From NCBI RefSeq assembly GCF_022012295.1, contig NZ_JAKLTN010000001.1:806001-870000 (forward strand): DNA of 64,000 nucleotides, given 5' to 3'. The DNA is from Dechloromonas hankyongensis (GTDB lineage Bacteria > Pseudomonadota > Gammaproteobacteria > Burkholderiales > Rhodocyclaceae). This document shows, piece after piece, positions 53,641 to 62,171 of this stretch. Each line of letters starts with the position of its first letter. Positions within the stretch are counted from its first letter, which is position 1. The notes under the pieces were generated by a model. It saw nothing but the letters and a program-made list of their open reading frames with translations, did not search any database and was not told where the DNA came from. A program made the translations under genes and the position numbers.

Positions 53641-53985
53641 TTAGGGGGATGCGTTGTCGCATGCCTGTTGTGCCTTGCGGATTCTGTTGGCGAAGACGGT
53701 CATTTCCTTGGCGGCCTGGATGTCGCCCTTGGTTTCGGCCACCGCGATTCCCTGTTCGTAAGCGGCCAGGGCGCGGGCGCTGTCGCCGGCTTCGGCCCAG
53801 GCCTTGCCGAGCGCCTTCCAGGCTGCGGAATAGGCGGGGTCGCGGTCCACTGCGGCCTGGAAATGTTCGGCCGCCTTGTCGGCCGCGCCGGCCTTCAGGT
53901 ATTCGTTGCCGAGCGAGAAGCGGAGCAGGGCGCCGTCGCGTGGGCCGCCGAGCATTTTTTCCAAAGATTCGATGCGTGGGTTCAT
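53641..53985 (-). CDS. TPR-repeat protein
   Basis: The 114-residue protein is made of about two to three tetratricopeptide helices: RFSLGNEYLKAGAADKAAEH (about 22-41), AAWKALGKAWAEAGDSARAL (about 54-73) and a third partial unit. It has no signal peptide. TPRs bind partner proteins; the partner is unknown. It diverges from the RidA gene with 40 nt between them. Confidence 0.75.
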   Translation of the reverse strand: MNPRIESLEKMLGGPRDGALLRFSLGNEYLKAGAADKAAEHFQAAVDRDPAYSAAWKALGKAWAEAGDSARALAAYEQGIAVAETKGDIQAAKEMTVFANRIRKAQQACDNASP

Positions 53986-54025
53986 CTAGAATGTTCGTTT
54001 CGATTGTTCAGACAGGAAGTTTCCC

Positions 54026-54406
54026 ATGGCCAAGACCATCATCGCCACCCCGAACGCCCCGGCCGCCATCGGCACCTATTCGCAAGCCGTGCGCGTCGAC
54101 GACACCGTGTACCTGTCGGGGCAGATCGGCCTCGATCCGGCCTCCATGCAGATGGTAGACGGCATCGACGCGCAAATCGTTCGCGTCTTCGACAATCTCA
54201 AGGCGGTGGCCGAGGCCGCCGGCGGCTCGCTGGCCGACGTGGTCAAGCTCAATGTGTTCCTGACCGATCTGGCCAATTTCGCCAAGGTCAACGAAACGAT
54301 GGCTAAATATTTCAGCGAGCCGTTCCCGGCCCGCGCCGCCGTCGGCGTCAAGGAATTGCCGCGCGGTGCCCTGGTCGAGGCCGATGCCGTGATGTTCATC
54401 GGCTAA
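54026..54406 (+). CDS. ridA: RidA family enamine/imine deaminase
   Basis: RidA (126 residues) hydrolyses reactive enamines such as 2-aminoacrylate made by PLP enzymes, releasing ammonia. The Rid signature is [18 protein letters not shown] at the C-terminus, and the catalytic Arg lies in FPARAAVGV. Residues [20 protein letters not shown] near the N-terminus are conserved. It lies 9 nt before recG, so the two are probably one unit. The ilvD branched-chain pathway in this window is one known source or victim of such metabolites, but is far away. Confidence 0.92.
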   Translation: MAKTIIATPNAPAAIGTYSQAVRVDDTVYLSGQIGLDPASMQMVDGIDAQIVRVFDNLKAVAEAAGGSLADVVKLNVFLTDLANFAKVNETMAKYFSEPFPARAAVGVKELPRGALVEADAVMFIG

Positions 54407-54415
54407 TCGCCCGGG

Positions 54416-56455
54416 ATGACGACGAGCGGGGCGTCGGCTCCGATTCGCGCTTCCGATGCGCTGCTCAAGAAGCTCGCCAAGATCGGCCTCCACAGCGAGG
54501 CCGATTTGCTGGTCCATCTGCCGCTGCGCTACGAGGACGAGACGCAGATCACGCCGGTGGCCCGCAGCTTTGCCGGTGAGCCGGTGCAGGTGGAGGTCGT
54601 TGTCCATGGCAACGAAATCCAGTTCCGGCCGCGCCGCCAGATGATCGTGCGGGCGGCTGACGACAGCGGCGAAATCACGCTGCGTTTCTTCAGCTTTTAT
54701 CCGAACCAGCAGGCCATGCTCAGCGAAGGCTCGCGCATCCGGGCTTTCGGCGAAGTACGCGGCGGTTTTTTCGGCGCCGAGATGGTGCATCCGCGCTTTC
54801 GCAAGATCGGCGATGACGAGCCGCTGCCCAGCGAATTGACGCCGGTCTATCCGACTACGGCCGGGCTGGCCAACTCGGCGCTGCAAAAGTTGATCGGCAA
54901 GGCGCTGGCGGCGGGCGACCTGTCCGAAACACTTCCCGACGACCTGCGCCACCGCCTGAAACTGCCGGGGCTGGCGCGCAGCCTGCATTTCCTGCATCGG
55001 CCGCCGCCCGGCACCGATCTCGACACCCTGCATGCGCGCAATCATCCGGCCTGGCGGCGGGTCAAGTTCGACGAGGTGCTGGCTCAGCAGCTGTCGCTGC
55101 GCCGGGCCTATCTGGCGCGCCGTGAGCAGGGGGCGCCAGTTTTGCGTGCGCGTGACGATCTCGGGGCGCGCCTGCTCGACAGCCTGCCTTTCGGCCTGAC
55201 CGGCGCCCAGGCGCGGGCAATGGCCGAAATCGGGGCCGACCTGGCCCAGGCTTACCCGATGCAACGCCTGTTGCAAGGCGACGTCGGCGCCGGCAAGACC
55301 ATCGTCGCTGCGCTGGCAGCGTGCCAGGCCATTTCGGCCGGCTGGCAGGCCGCTTTCATGGCGCCGACCGAAATCCTTGCCGAGCAGCATTACCTCAAGC
55401 TGAAAGACTGGCTGGAACCGCTCGGCGTGCATGTGGCCTGGCTGTCGGGCAGCCTGAAGACCAAGGCCAAGCGCGAGCAGCTGGCGGCGATGGCGGCCGA
55501 GGCGCAACTGGTGATCGGCACCCATGCGCTGATCCAGGACGGTGTCGATTTCGCCAAGTTGGGGCTGGCCATCGTCGACGAGCAGCACCGCTTCGGCGTG
55601 GCGCAGCGGCTGGCCTTGCGCAAGAAGGGCAGCAATCCGCACCAGCTGATGATGTCGGCGACCCCGATTCCGCGCACGCTGGCCATGAGCTATTACGCCG
55701 ACCTCGACGTCACGGTACTCGATGAACTGCCGCCCGGCCGGACGCCGATCAAGACGCGGCTGGTTGCCGACAACCGGCGCGAGGACGTGGTCGGCTTCGT
55801 CAAGAAGCACGTCGAGGAAGGCCGACAGGCCTACTGGGTGTGCCCGCTGATCGAGGAATCAGAAGCCTTGCAACTGCAGACGGCGCAGGACACTTACGAG
55901 CAGTTGTCCGCCGATTTGCCGGCGCTGCGCATCGGCCTGGTCCATGGCCGCCTGAAGGCCGACGAGAAACAGGCAGTAATGGCTGCCTTTGCCGCCGGTG
56001 AGATCGATGTGCTGGTGGCGACGACGGTGATCGAGGTCGGCGTCGATGTGCCCAATGCCAGCCTGATGGTCATCGAGCATGCCGAGCGTTTCGGGCTGTC
56101 GCAACTGCACCAGCTGCGCGGGCGGGTCGGCCGCGGCCAGTACGAATCGAGCTGCGTGCTGATCTACGCCGGGCCGCTCGGCGAAATCGCCCGCCAGCGG
56201 CTGAAGATCATTTTCGAGAACACCGACGGCTTCGAGATCGCCCGCCAGGATTTGCAACTGCGCGGTCCGGGCGAGTTTGTCGGCGCCCGGCAGAGCGGCG
56301 TGCCGCTATTGCGCTACGCCGACCTGGAAATGGATGCCGATCTGATCGACATGGCGCGCGAGGTGGCCGAGGAGATGCTGACCGCGCATCCGGATCTGGC
56401 CGAAAAACATCTACAGCGCTGGCTAGGTTCACGGGAAGAGCTGCTCAAGTCCTGA
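54416..56455 (+). CDS. recG: ATP-dependent DNA helicase RecG
   Basis: RecG (679 residues; 693 in E. coli) reverses stalled replication forks and moves Holliday junctions. The N-terminal wedge domain (about 1-160; FFSFYPNQQAMLSEGSRIRA), Walker A (GDVGAGKT, about 287-294), box II DEQH in place of DExH (VDEQHRFGVAQRLA), and motifs V and VI (VGVDVPNASLMVIEHAERFG, QLRGRVGRG) are present. The TRG segment with LQLRGPGEF is near the C-terminus. Its ATG is 9 nt after ridA. Confidence 0.96.
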   Translation: MTTSGASAPIRASDALLKKLAKIGLHSEADLLVHLPLRYEDETQITPVARSFAGEPVQVEVVVHGNEIQFRPRRQMIVRAADDSGEITLRFFSFYPNQQAMLSEGSRIRAFGEVRGGFFGAEMVHPRFRKIGDDEPLPSELTPVYPTTAGLANSALQKLIGKALAAGDLSETLPDDLRHRLKLPGLARSLHFLHRPPPGTDLDTLHARNHPAWRRVKFDEVLAQQLSLRRAYLARREQGAPVLRARDDLGARLLDSLPFGLTGAQARAMAEIGADLAQAYPMQRLLQGDVGAGKTIVAALAACQAISAGWQAAFMAPTEILAEQHYLKLKDWLEPLGVHVAWLSGSLKTKAKREQLAAMAAEAQLVIGTHALIQDGVDFAKLGLAIVDEQHRFGVAQRLALRKKGSNPHQLMMSATPIPRTLAMSYYADLDVTVLDELPPGRTPIKTRLVADNRREDVVGFVKKHVEEGRQAYWVCPLIEESEALQLQTAQDTYEQLSADLPALRIGLVHGRLKADEKQAVMAAFAAGEIDVLVATTVIEVGVDVPNASLMVIEHAERFGLSQLHQLRGRVGRGQYESSCVLIYAGPLGEIARQRLKIIFENTDGFEIARQDLQLRGPGEFVGARQSGVPLLRYADLEMDADLIDMAREVAEEMLTAHPDLAEKHLQRWLGSREELLKS

Positions 56456-56491
56456 ATGGATTCCCTCCAGCTTGGGGATGGCAAGACGGGG

Positions 56492-57355
56492 TCAAGCGGC
56501 TTTTGCGCGAACTGTCGAGGCCAGGATGCCGTCGCACAGCGTCTTTAGCGCCGGCATCGCCGGTCCTTCGCGCAGCGCGATCATGCCGGTCGGGATTCGG
56601 GCGATATCCGGCGGCACACTTTCGATGACCAGGTCGGCGGCATGTGCTGATTGCTCGACCACCCGGCGTGGCATCACGGTCCAGCCGAGGCCGACGGCGA
56701 TGCAGCCGAGGATGCCCTCCAGCGTGCCGAATTCCATGGCGTCGGCGACGGCGTGGCCCAGCCTGCGCTGCCAGGCGATGGCGCGGGTGCGGTAGGCGCA
56801 GCCTTCGCGGAACAGAATCAGCGGTAGCCGTACCGGGTCAGTTCCGGTGGCGTGGATCTGCACCAGTTCCTCGACCACCAGTTCCTCGAAGCGCAGGTCG
56901 GGGTGGACCACCGGGCCGGCGACGAAGGCGCAGTCGAGCTTGTGGTCGAGCACTTTCTCGGTCAGCGTGCTGGTCGTGTCCGTGCTGACGCGCACTTCCA
57001 GGCGCGGGTGGCTGGCCCGCACCGCCTTCAGTGCGCTGGGCAGATGCAGGGCGGCGAAGGTCTCCATCGAGCCGATGCGCAGCTCGCCGACGCTTTCACC
57101 CACCTGGCGGACGGCGCTCGCGGTCTGCCGCTCGAGCATCAGCATGCGGCGGGCGTAATCGAGCAGCACACGGCCCGAAGGGGCAAGTTCCAGTCCGCGC
57201 CCCTTGCGGAAAAACAGTTCGGCGCCGAGTTCTTCTTCCAGTTTGCGGATGCGACTGGTGACGTTGGATTGGACGGTGTTCAGCTTGCGCGATGCGGCGA
57301 GGATGCCGCCTTCTTCGACGACGGCCTGAAAGGTGCGGAGAGCGATAAGTTCCAT
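56492..57355 (-). CDS. LysR-family regulator of the divergent MFS gene
   Basis: The 287-residue protein has the LysR winged helix (about 1-60; LRTFQAVVEEGGILAASRKL, TVQSNVTSRIRKLEEELGAE) and an effector domain (about 88-285). It diverges from an MFS transporter gene, and the 101-nt gap contains three interleaved half-sites. I infer that it controls the transporter. The effector is unknown. Confidence 0.88.
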   Translation of the reverse strand: MELIALRTFQAVVEEGGILAASRKLNTVQSNVTSRIRKLEEELGAELFFRKGRGLELAPSGRVLLDYARRMLMLERQTASAVRQVGESVGELRIGSMETFAALHLPSALKAVRASHPRLEVRVSTDTTSTLTEKVLDHKLDCAFVAGPVVHPDLRFEELVVEELVQIHATGTDPVRLPLILFREGCAYRTRAIAWQRRLGHAVADAMEFGTLEGILGCIAVGLGWTVMPRRVVEQSAHAADLVIESVPPDIARIPTGMIALREGPAMPALKTLCDGILASTVRAKAA

Positions 57356-57377
57356 TTGTATCTGCCAAAGAGAATGG

Positions 57378-57409
57378 TTTGTTCAAAACAAATCATTTGT
57401 GCAGATAAT
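57378..57409. promoter_or_regulatory. Clustered half-sites and promoter of the MFS gene
   Basis: TTTGTT (57378-57383) is mirrored by AACAAA (57387-57392). ACAAAT (57388-57393) is mirrored by ATTTGT (57395-57400). The middle half-site is shared. A promoter, TTCAAA (57382-57387), 16 nt, GATAAT (57404-57409), overlaps them, so a bound LysR protein could repress or switch. Confidence 0.5.
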
Positions 57410-57456
57410 TTAGCGCGGATATCGTGGACGCTCAAGTACAAAAAAGGAGATACCCC

Positions 57457-58659
57457 ATGACCTCACAGAGAGAACGCCTCCAGGTATTGGGCGCCGGGAT
57501 TTTCAGCCTGCTGCTGACCTTCGGTGTCGCCCGTTTCGCCTACACGCCCCTGTTACCGATCATGCAGCAACAGGCCGGGCTGGGGCTGGCCGAAGCTGGC
57601 TGGCTGGCAGCCCTGAACTACGCCGGCTACCTGAGCGGAGCGCTGGTCGCCTCGCTGATCAGCGACCTGGTCTTGAAGGACCGCCTCTATCGCATAGGCC
57701 TCGTGGTCGCCATCGTCAGCACCCTGATGATGGGGCTGACCAATGACCCGTGGCTGTGGACGCTGTCCCGCTTCATCGCCGGCCTGAGTAGTGCCGCCGG
57801 CATGTTGCTCGGCACCGGCCTGATACTGAACTGGCTGATCCGCCACAATCACCGGCCGGAGCTGGGCATCCACTTCACCGGCATCGGACTCGGCATTGCC
57901 GGCTGTTCGATTGCCGTGTGGCTGATGGCCGGCAGCCTGGACTGGCGCGAGCAATGGTTCGCCTTCACGGCCATTGGCTGTCTGCTGATTGTGCCGGCGC
58001 TGGCCTGGTTGCCGGCACCGGATACCAGCCCGGTGACCAAAAGCGGTGCGCCGATGCACGACAACCCGCCCAGTCCGCTCTTCCTGCGCCTGTTCATGGC
58101 CGCCTATTTCTGTGCCGGCTTCGGTTATGTGATCAGTGCCACCTTCATCGTCGCCATCGTCAATGGTTTGCCCGGTTTGGCCGGGCAGGGGGCGCTGGCC
58201 TTCCTGGCTATCGGGCTGGCAGCGGCACCGGCCGCCTTCAACTGGGATCTGATCGCCCGTTACACCGGCGACCTCAACGCGCTGATCCTCGCCGCGGCGC
58301 TGCAGATCGTCGGCATCGTGCTGCCGGTTGCCTGGGGCGGGTTGCTGCCGACCTTGTTCGGTGCGCTGCTCTTCGGCGGAACCTTCATCGGCATGGTCAG
58401 TCTGGTATTGACCATGGCGGGGCGCTACTACCCGACGCGGCCGGCCAAGATGATGGGCAAGATGACGCTCTCCTACGGCGTGGCGCAGATCATCGGGCCG
58501 GCGGTGGTAGGGTGGTTGGCGACGCGTCTGGGCAACTATTCGATCGGCCTCTATCTGGCTGGCGGCGTGATGGTGGTCGGGGTCGTCCTGCTGGTTATAC
58601 TGAAGTTCGTTGAGAAACGGGATGCCGAGGCGATGCCGGCAGCCTGCCCGCAAAACTGA
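57457..58659 (+). CDS. MFS transporter, YbfB/YjiJ type
   Basis: The 400-residue protein has twelve predicted membrane segments. [20 protein letters not shown] near the N-terminus is typical of the YbfB/YjiJ group, and [20 protein letters not shown] and [20 protein letters not shown] are conserved loops. Substrate is unknown. An AAAAAGGAGATACCCC site precedes the chosen ATG; a GTG at 57424 would add 11 hydrophilic residues. It runs 13 nt ahead of the reductase gene. Confidence 0.88.
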   Translation: MTSQRERLQVLGAGIFSLLLTFGVARFAYTPLLPIMQQQAGLGLAEAGWLAALNYAGYLSGALVASLISDLVLKDRLYRIGLVVAIVSTLMMGLTNDPWLWTLSRFIAGLSSAAGMLLGTGLILNWLIRHNHRPELGIHFTGIGLGIAGCSIAVWLMAGSLDWREQWFAFTAIGCLLIVPALAWLPAPDTSPVTKSGAPMHDNPPSPLFLRLFMAAYFCAGFGYVISATFIVAIVNGLPGLAGQGALAFLAIGLAAAPAAFNWDLIARYTGDLNALILAAALQIVGIVLPVAWGGLLPTLFGALLFGGTFIGMVSLVLTMAGRYYPTRPAKMMGKMTLSYGVAQIIGPAVVGWLATRLGNYSIGLYLAGGVMVVGVVLLVILKFVEKRDAEAMPAACPQN

Positions 58660-58672
58660 CACGGAGAGAACG

Positions 58673-59656
58673 ATGTTCAAGGGAATTCTGATCGAGAAGG
58701 ACGACGCCGGCTATCGTGCGGCAGTAAAGGAAATCGACGACAGCCAGTTGCCGGAAGGCGATGTCACGGTGCGCGTCGATTACTCGTCGCTGAACTACAA
58801 GGACGGCCTGGCGATCACCGGCAAGGGGCCGGTGGTGCGCAAGTTCCCGATGGTGCCCGGAATCGACATCGCCGGCACGGTCGAGGCCAGCGACAACGCC
58901 GAATACAAGGTCGGCGACCGCGTCGTGCTCAACGGCTGGGGCGTCGGTGAAACGCACTGGGGCGGCCTGGCACAGAGGGCGCGCCTCAAGGGCGACTGGC
59001 TGGTGCCGCTGCCGGCCGCCTTCTCGGCCAAGCAGGCAGTATCCATCGGCACCGCCGGCTACACCGCCATGTTGTGCGTGCTGGCGCTGGAGAAGCAGGG
59101 CGTCAAGCCGGGCGACGGCGAGATCGTCGTCACCGGGGCGGCCGGCGGCGTCGGCAGCGTGGCCATCGCTGTGCTCAACAAGCTCGGCTACACGGTCGTT
59201 GCAGTCAGCGGCCGGCCGGAGGAAACGGATTACCTGAAGCAACTCGGCGCCGCCGAAGTGCTCGATCGCAGCCTATTCTCGGCACCCGGCAAGCCGCTCG
59301 GCAAGGAGCGCTGGGCGGGGGCGGTCGATGTTGTCGGCAGCCACACGCTGGCTAATATCTGTGCAACGACCCGCTATCGCGGCGTGGTCACGGCCTGCGG
59401 TCTAGCAGGCGGTATGGATTTGCCGGCCAGTGTGGCGCCCTTCATCCTGCGCGGCGTGACGCTGGTCGGCATCGACAGCGTGATGTGCCCGCGTCCGGAT
59501 CGCCTGGTCGCCTGGCAGCGGCTGGCCCGCGATCTCGATATCGCCAAACTGGACCTGATCACCCACGAGGTATCGCTGGCCGAAGCCATACCGACAGCGG
59601 CGCAGCTGATGGATGGCAAGGTGCGTGGCCGTGTTGTCGTCGATGTGAATCGTTAA
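58673..59656 (+). CDS. AcuI/YhdH-type acrylyl-CoA reductase
   Basis: The 327-residue zinc-free medium-chain reductase reduces acrylyl-CoA to propionyl-CoA with NADPH in known relatives (AcuI, YhdH). It begins [20 protein letters not shown] and has the [18 protein letters not shown] and [13 protein letters not shown] segments. The Rossmann motif is [15 protein letters not shown], and [16 protein letters not shown] is typical of the family. It lies in a likely operon after the MFS gene and before a tautomerase gene. Confidence 0.9.
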   Translation: MFKGILIEKDDAGYRAAVKEIDDSQLPEGDVTVRVDYSSLNYKDGLAITGKGPVVRKFPMVPGIDIAGTVEASDNAEYKVGDRVVLNGWGVGETHWGGLAQRARLKGDWLVPLPAAFSAKQAVSIGTAGYTAMLCVLALEKQGVKPGDGEIVVTGAAGGVGSVAIAVLNKLGYTVVAVSGRPEETDYLKQLGAAEVLDRSLFSAPGKPLGKERWAGAVDVVGSHTLANICATTRYRGVVTACGLAGGMDLPASVAPFILRGVTLVGIDSVMCPRPDRLVAWQRLARDLDIAKLDLITHEVSLAEAIPTAAQLMDGKVRGRVVVDVNR

Positions 59657-59668
59657 GCGGAGGACACG

Positions 59669-59872
59669 ATGCCTTACGTCAATATCAAGATTACCCGCGA
59701 AGGCGCCACCGCCGAGCAGAAAGCCGCCCTGATCCAAGGGGTGACGCAATTGTTGGTCGATGTACTGAACAAGAACCCGAAGACCACCGTGGTTGTGATC
59801 GACGAGGTCGATACCGACAACTGGGGCGTGGCCGGCGAGTCGATCACCGTCCGGCGGGCGCGCGGGGAGTGA
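59669..59872 (+). CDS. 4-oxalocrotonate tautomerase family enzyme
   Basis: The 67-residue protein begins MPYVNIKITREGATAEQKAA. After Met removal Pro1 is the catalytic base of this family. The conserved C-terminal GVAGESI segment is also present. Members move double bonds in 2-hydroxymuconate or act as dehalogenases; the substrate is unknown. It begins 12 nt after the reductase gene with a GCGGAGGACACG site. Confidence 0.9.
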   Translation: MPYVNIKITREGATAEQKAALIQGVTQLLVDVLNKNPKTTVVVIDEVDTDNWGVAGESITVRRARGE

Positions 59873-59908
59873 GTTCCGCAACCGCTGCGGCAAAATCTTC
59901 AGCGGGCG

Positions 59909-59935
59909 GGAACTTTCAGGGAGAGCACTGTCTAT
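59909..59935 (+). promoter_or_regulatory. Sigma-E/ECF-type promoter candidate
   Basis: GGAACTT (59909-59915), 15-nt spacer and TCTAT (59931-59935) match the envelope-stress sigma-E pattern GGAACTT with a TCTRA-like -10. It lies 37 nt before the small membrane protein ATG. A sigma-70 -35 at the right spacing is absent. Confidence 0.5.
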
Positions 59936-59972
59936 AACGCCTGATTTTTAACTTAACGGTAACGAGGCGTAC

Positions 59973-60074
59973 ATGGACGAGCTTTCCTATTTCGGCATTG
60001 GTTTTGCAGCGGTGATTTTCACTTTGGCCTGCTTCATGGCATCCAAACTGGCTTCCAAGAAAGCCTATCACTGA
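59973..60074 (+). CDS. 33-residue single-span membrane protein
   Basis: The peptide starts MDELSYFGIGFAAVIFTLAC and ends in a basic tail (KLASKKAYH). Residues about 7-23 form one membrane segment; the charge distribution suggests N-out/C-in. A GAGG site lies 5 nt before the ATG, a sigma-E-like promoter upstream and a strong terminator downstream, so it is a complete single-gene unit. I do not recognise the family. A stress-related regulator of a membrane complex would fit, but only by analogy with other small envelope-stress proteins. Confidence 0.65.
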   Translation: MDELSYFGIGFAAVIFTLACFMASKLASKKAYH

Positions 60075-60114
60075 GCATTGCCATGCCCCTGGGCGTCCAT
60101 GTGAGCGCCGTGAG

Positions 60115-60147
60115 ACAAAGCCGGGTTTTCCCGGCTTTGTTGTTTTT
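60115..60147 (+). terminator. Terminator after the small membrane protein gene
   Basis: ACAAAGCCGGG (60115-60125) pairs with CCCGGCTTTGT (60130-60140) around TTTT, with TGTTTTT after. It has a T-run on the + side only, and ends exactly at the stop codon of the convergent hydrolase. Confidence 0.85.
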
Positions 60148-61034
60148 CAGGCCATGAACTCCTCGATCAGGCGGGCGACTTCGGCCGGCTGATCGTGGTG
60201 CAGCATGTGGTCGGCGTCCTCGATCCAGCATTCACGCATGTTGGCGAAGCAGGCCTGACGGGCTTCCCAGTCGCCGGGGCGTTGTTCGAAGTCGCGCACT
60301 ACCCAGGACTGGCGGCCGGCTACCCACAGCACCGGGCAGTGCACCTGGCGCCAGATGGCCATCGATTCCTCGAGGCGGAACAGGTAGGGCGAGAAATTCT
60401 TGTGCCACGGGTCGCCATTCCAGATCACGCCATGCCGGCGCTCGCCGGCCTTGTTGTAGCCCTCGCCGATCTTGGCCAGGTGGCGTGACAGGTAGCTGGC
60501 ACGCTCGGCGCTCAGGAAGCGGTCGGTCTTCATCAGGCGCCGGGCGAAATCGGCGCGGTCGCGGTACACGTGCAGTTTGGGCGTCTCGCGGCTCTGGTCC
60601 AGCCATTGCCGGTAACGGTCGGGGGCCATGTCGGGTGTCGTCGGCGCGATGCCGAAACCGTCCAGGGTGACCAGCCGGTCGACGCGCTCGGGGCGGATCC
60701 CGGCATACAGGCAGGACAGGATGCCGCCCATGCTGTGGCCGACCAGTCGAACCTGGCCATCCGGCGCGTAATGGTCGAGGATGGCCTCCATGTCGCCGAC
60801 GTGCTGGGCGAAGTAGTAGGGGCGGTTCAGCCACTGCGACGGGCCGAAGCCGCGCCAGTCGGGGGCGATGATATTCCAGTCGTGCTGCAGTTCATCGACG
60901 ACGAACTGGAAGGAGGCGGAAACGTCCATCCAGCCGTGCAGCAAAAACAGGGTCGGCGCCTGCGGGTCGCCCCAGCGGCGGATGTGGAGCCGGACCTCGG
61001 GCAGGTCCAGGAATTCGGAGCGGGAGGCACGCAT
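60147..61034 (-). CDS. Alpha/beta hydrolase
   Basis: The 295-residue protein has the oxyanion-hole segment LFLLHGWMDVSASF, the nucleophile elbow GHSMGG (Ser) and a C-terminal EDADHMLHHDQP (His), with DWRGFG marking the strand-four loop. A signal peptide is absent. The start is set at MRASRSEFLDLP; an upstream in-frame Met would add a basic 34-residue extension. The substrate is not predictable; esters or lactones are usual. Confidence 0.85.
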   Translation of the reverse strand: MRASRSEFLDLPEVRLHIRRWGDPQAPTLFLLHGWMDVSASFQFVVDELQHDWNIIAPDWRGFGPSQWLNRPYYFAQHVGDMEAILDHYAPDGQVRLVGHSMGGILSCLYAGIRPERVDRLVTLDGFGIAPTTPDMAPDRYRQWLDQSRETPKLHVYRDRADFARRLMKTDRFLSAERASYLSRHLAKIGEGYNKAGERRHGVIWNGDPWHKNFSPYLFRLEESMAIWRQVHCPVLWVAGRQSWVVRDFEQRPGDWEARQACFANMRECWIEDADHMLHHDQPAEVARLIEEFMA

Positions 61035-61226
61035 GCGGCCATTGTGCCACGTCTGCCGGATGCGTCGTAAGCGGGAACCTGGCATGCCAGTGCGCTGTCT
61101 GGCTTCTTGCGCGCCGGTTCGAGAGGCTGCCTGCATTCGACTAAGCTATGCTTTCCAACGCCGGAATCCACCAAGGAAACGCCGTGTTCAATTTGCCTCC
61201 ACCCGCCCTCCGTCGCGACTGACGCC

Positions 61227-62171
61227 ATGGACATCGCCCAGATCACCCAGACCCTGCGCCAGGATGCAGTCACCGTCGTCTTCTTCAACGTCCTGTTGCA
61301 GCAGCTCGGCCTGCCGGTTCCCGCCGTGCCGACCCTGCTGCTGGCCGGCAGCCTGGCGGCGACTTCGGGCAGCCTGGGGCAGGTGCTCGCCGCGGCCGTG
61401 GTCGCTTCCGTACTCGCCGACTGGCTGTGGTACTGGTCGGGCAAGGTGTTCGGTTATCGGGTGCTGGCCGGGTTGTGCAAACTGTCGATCAATCCGTCGT
61501 CCTGTGTCAGCCAGACCGAGGCGCGCTTCATTCGCTGGGGCATTTCGTCGCTGGTCGTCGCCAAGTTCATCCCCGGTTTTTCGACGGTGGCGCCGCCCAT
61601 CGCCGGGGCGCTGCGCATGAGCCAGACTGGCTTTCTGCTGGCCGCCGGGGTTGGCGCCGCGTTATGGGCGGGGGCGGCAATCGGGGTCGGCTGGTTGCTG
61701 CAAGACGCGGTGCAGTCGGCCATTGCCGTGCTCGACCGTCACATGGCGCGAGCGCTGGTCGTGCTACTGGTCGTGCTGGCCGTCTGGCTGGGCTGGAAGC
61801 TGTGGCAGAAGTATCGTTTCCGGAAATTCTGCGCCGTTCCGCATGTCACGCCGGCCGAATTGATCGCGGCGCTGGACAGCGATACGCCACCGCTAGTTCT
61901 CGATCTGCGCGGTGCGACGATGATCGCGGAAACCGGGCCGATTGCCGGCGCCCGTGTTGCCGAGCACGATTTCCTGCACGAAGCGGTCGGCGACTGGCCG
62001 AAAGACAGGCCCATCGTCACCCTCTGTGCTTGTCCCGAGGATGCCGGCGCGGTGCAGGCGGCGCGGCATTTGCTCAATGCCGGCTATTTGTCGGTCAAGC
62101 CCCTGAAGGGCGGTTACGAGGCCTGGCTGGCCAGCCAACCAACTGCTGCTCCTGAGCGCTCGCTGGCCTAG
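61227..62171 (+). CDS. DedA-family membrane protein fused to a rhodanese domain
   Basis: The 314-residue protein has a DedA (SNARE-associated) part (about 1-210): QQLGLPVPAVPTLLLAGSLA, the ADWLWYWSGKVFGYR loop and FIRWGISSLVVAKFIPGFST with GALRMS. A linker helix follows, then a rhodanese-like domain (about 215-305) with Cys in RPIVTLCACPEDAG and the GYLSVKPLKGGYEAW end. DedA proteins handle lipid flipping and membrane potential. Rhodanese domains move sulfur or bind phosphates. An upstream in-frame start at 61107 is rejected because it adds 40 non-hydrophobic residues. Confidence 0.88.
   Translation: MDIAQITQTLRQDAVTVVFFNVLLQQLGLPVPAVPTLLLAGSLAATSGSLGQVLAAAVVASVLADWLWYWSGKVFGYRVLAGLCKLSINPSSCVSQTEARFIRWGISSLVVAKFIPGFSTVAPPIAGALRMSQTGFLLAAGVGAALWAGAAIGVGWLLQDAVQSAIAVLDRHMARALVVLLVVLAVWLGWKLWQKYRFRKFCAVPHVTPAELIAALDSDTPPLVLDLRGATMIAETGPIAGARVAEHDFLHEAVGDWPKDRPIVTLCACPEDAGAVQAARHLLNAGYLSVKPLKGGYEAWLASQPTAAPERSLA

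Noticed and set aside
57424..57456. GTG start for the MFS transporter
   Set aside because: The ATG at 57457 has a strong AAGGAG site directly before it and gives a normal N-terminus.
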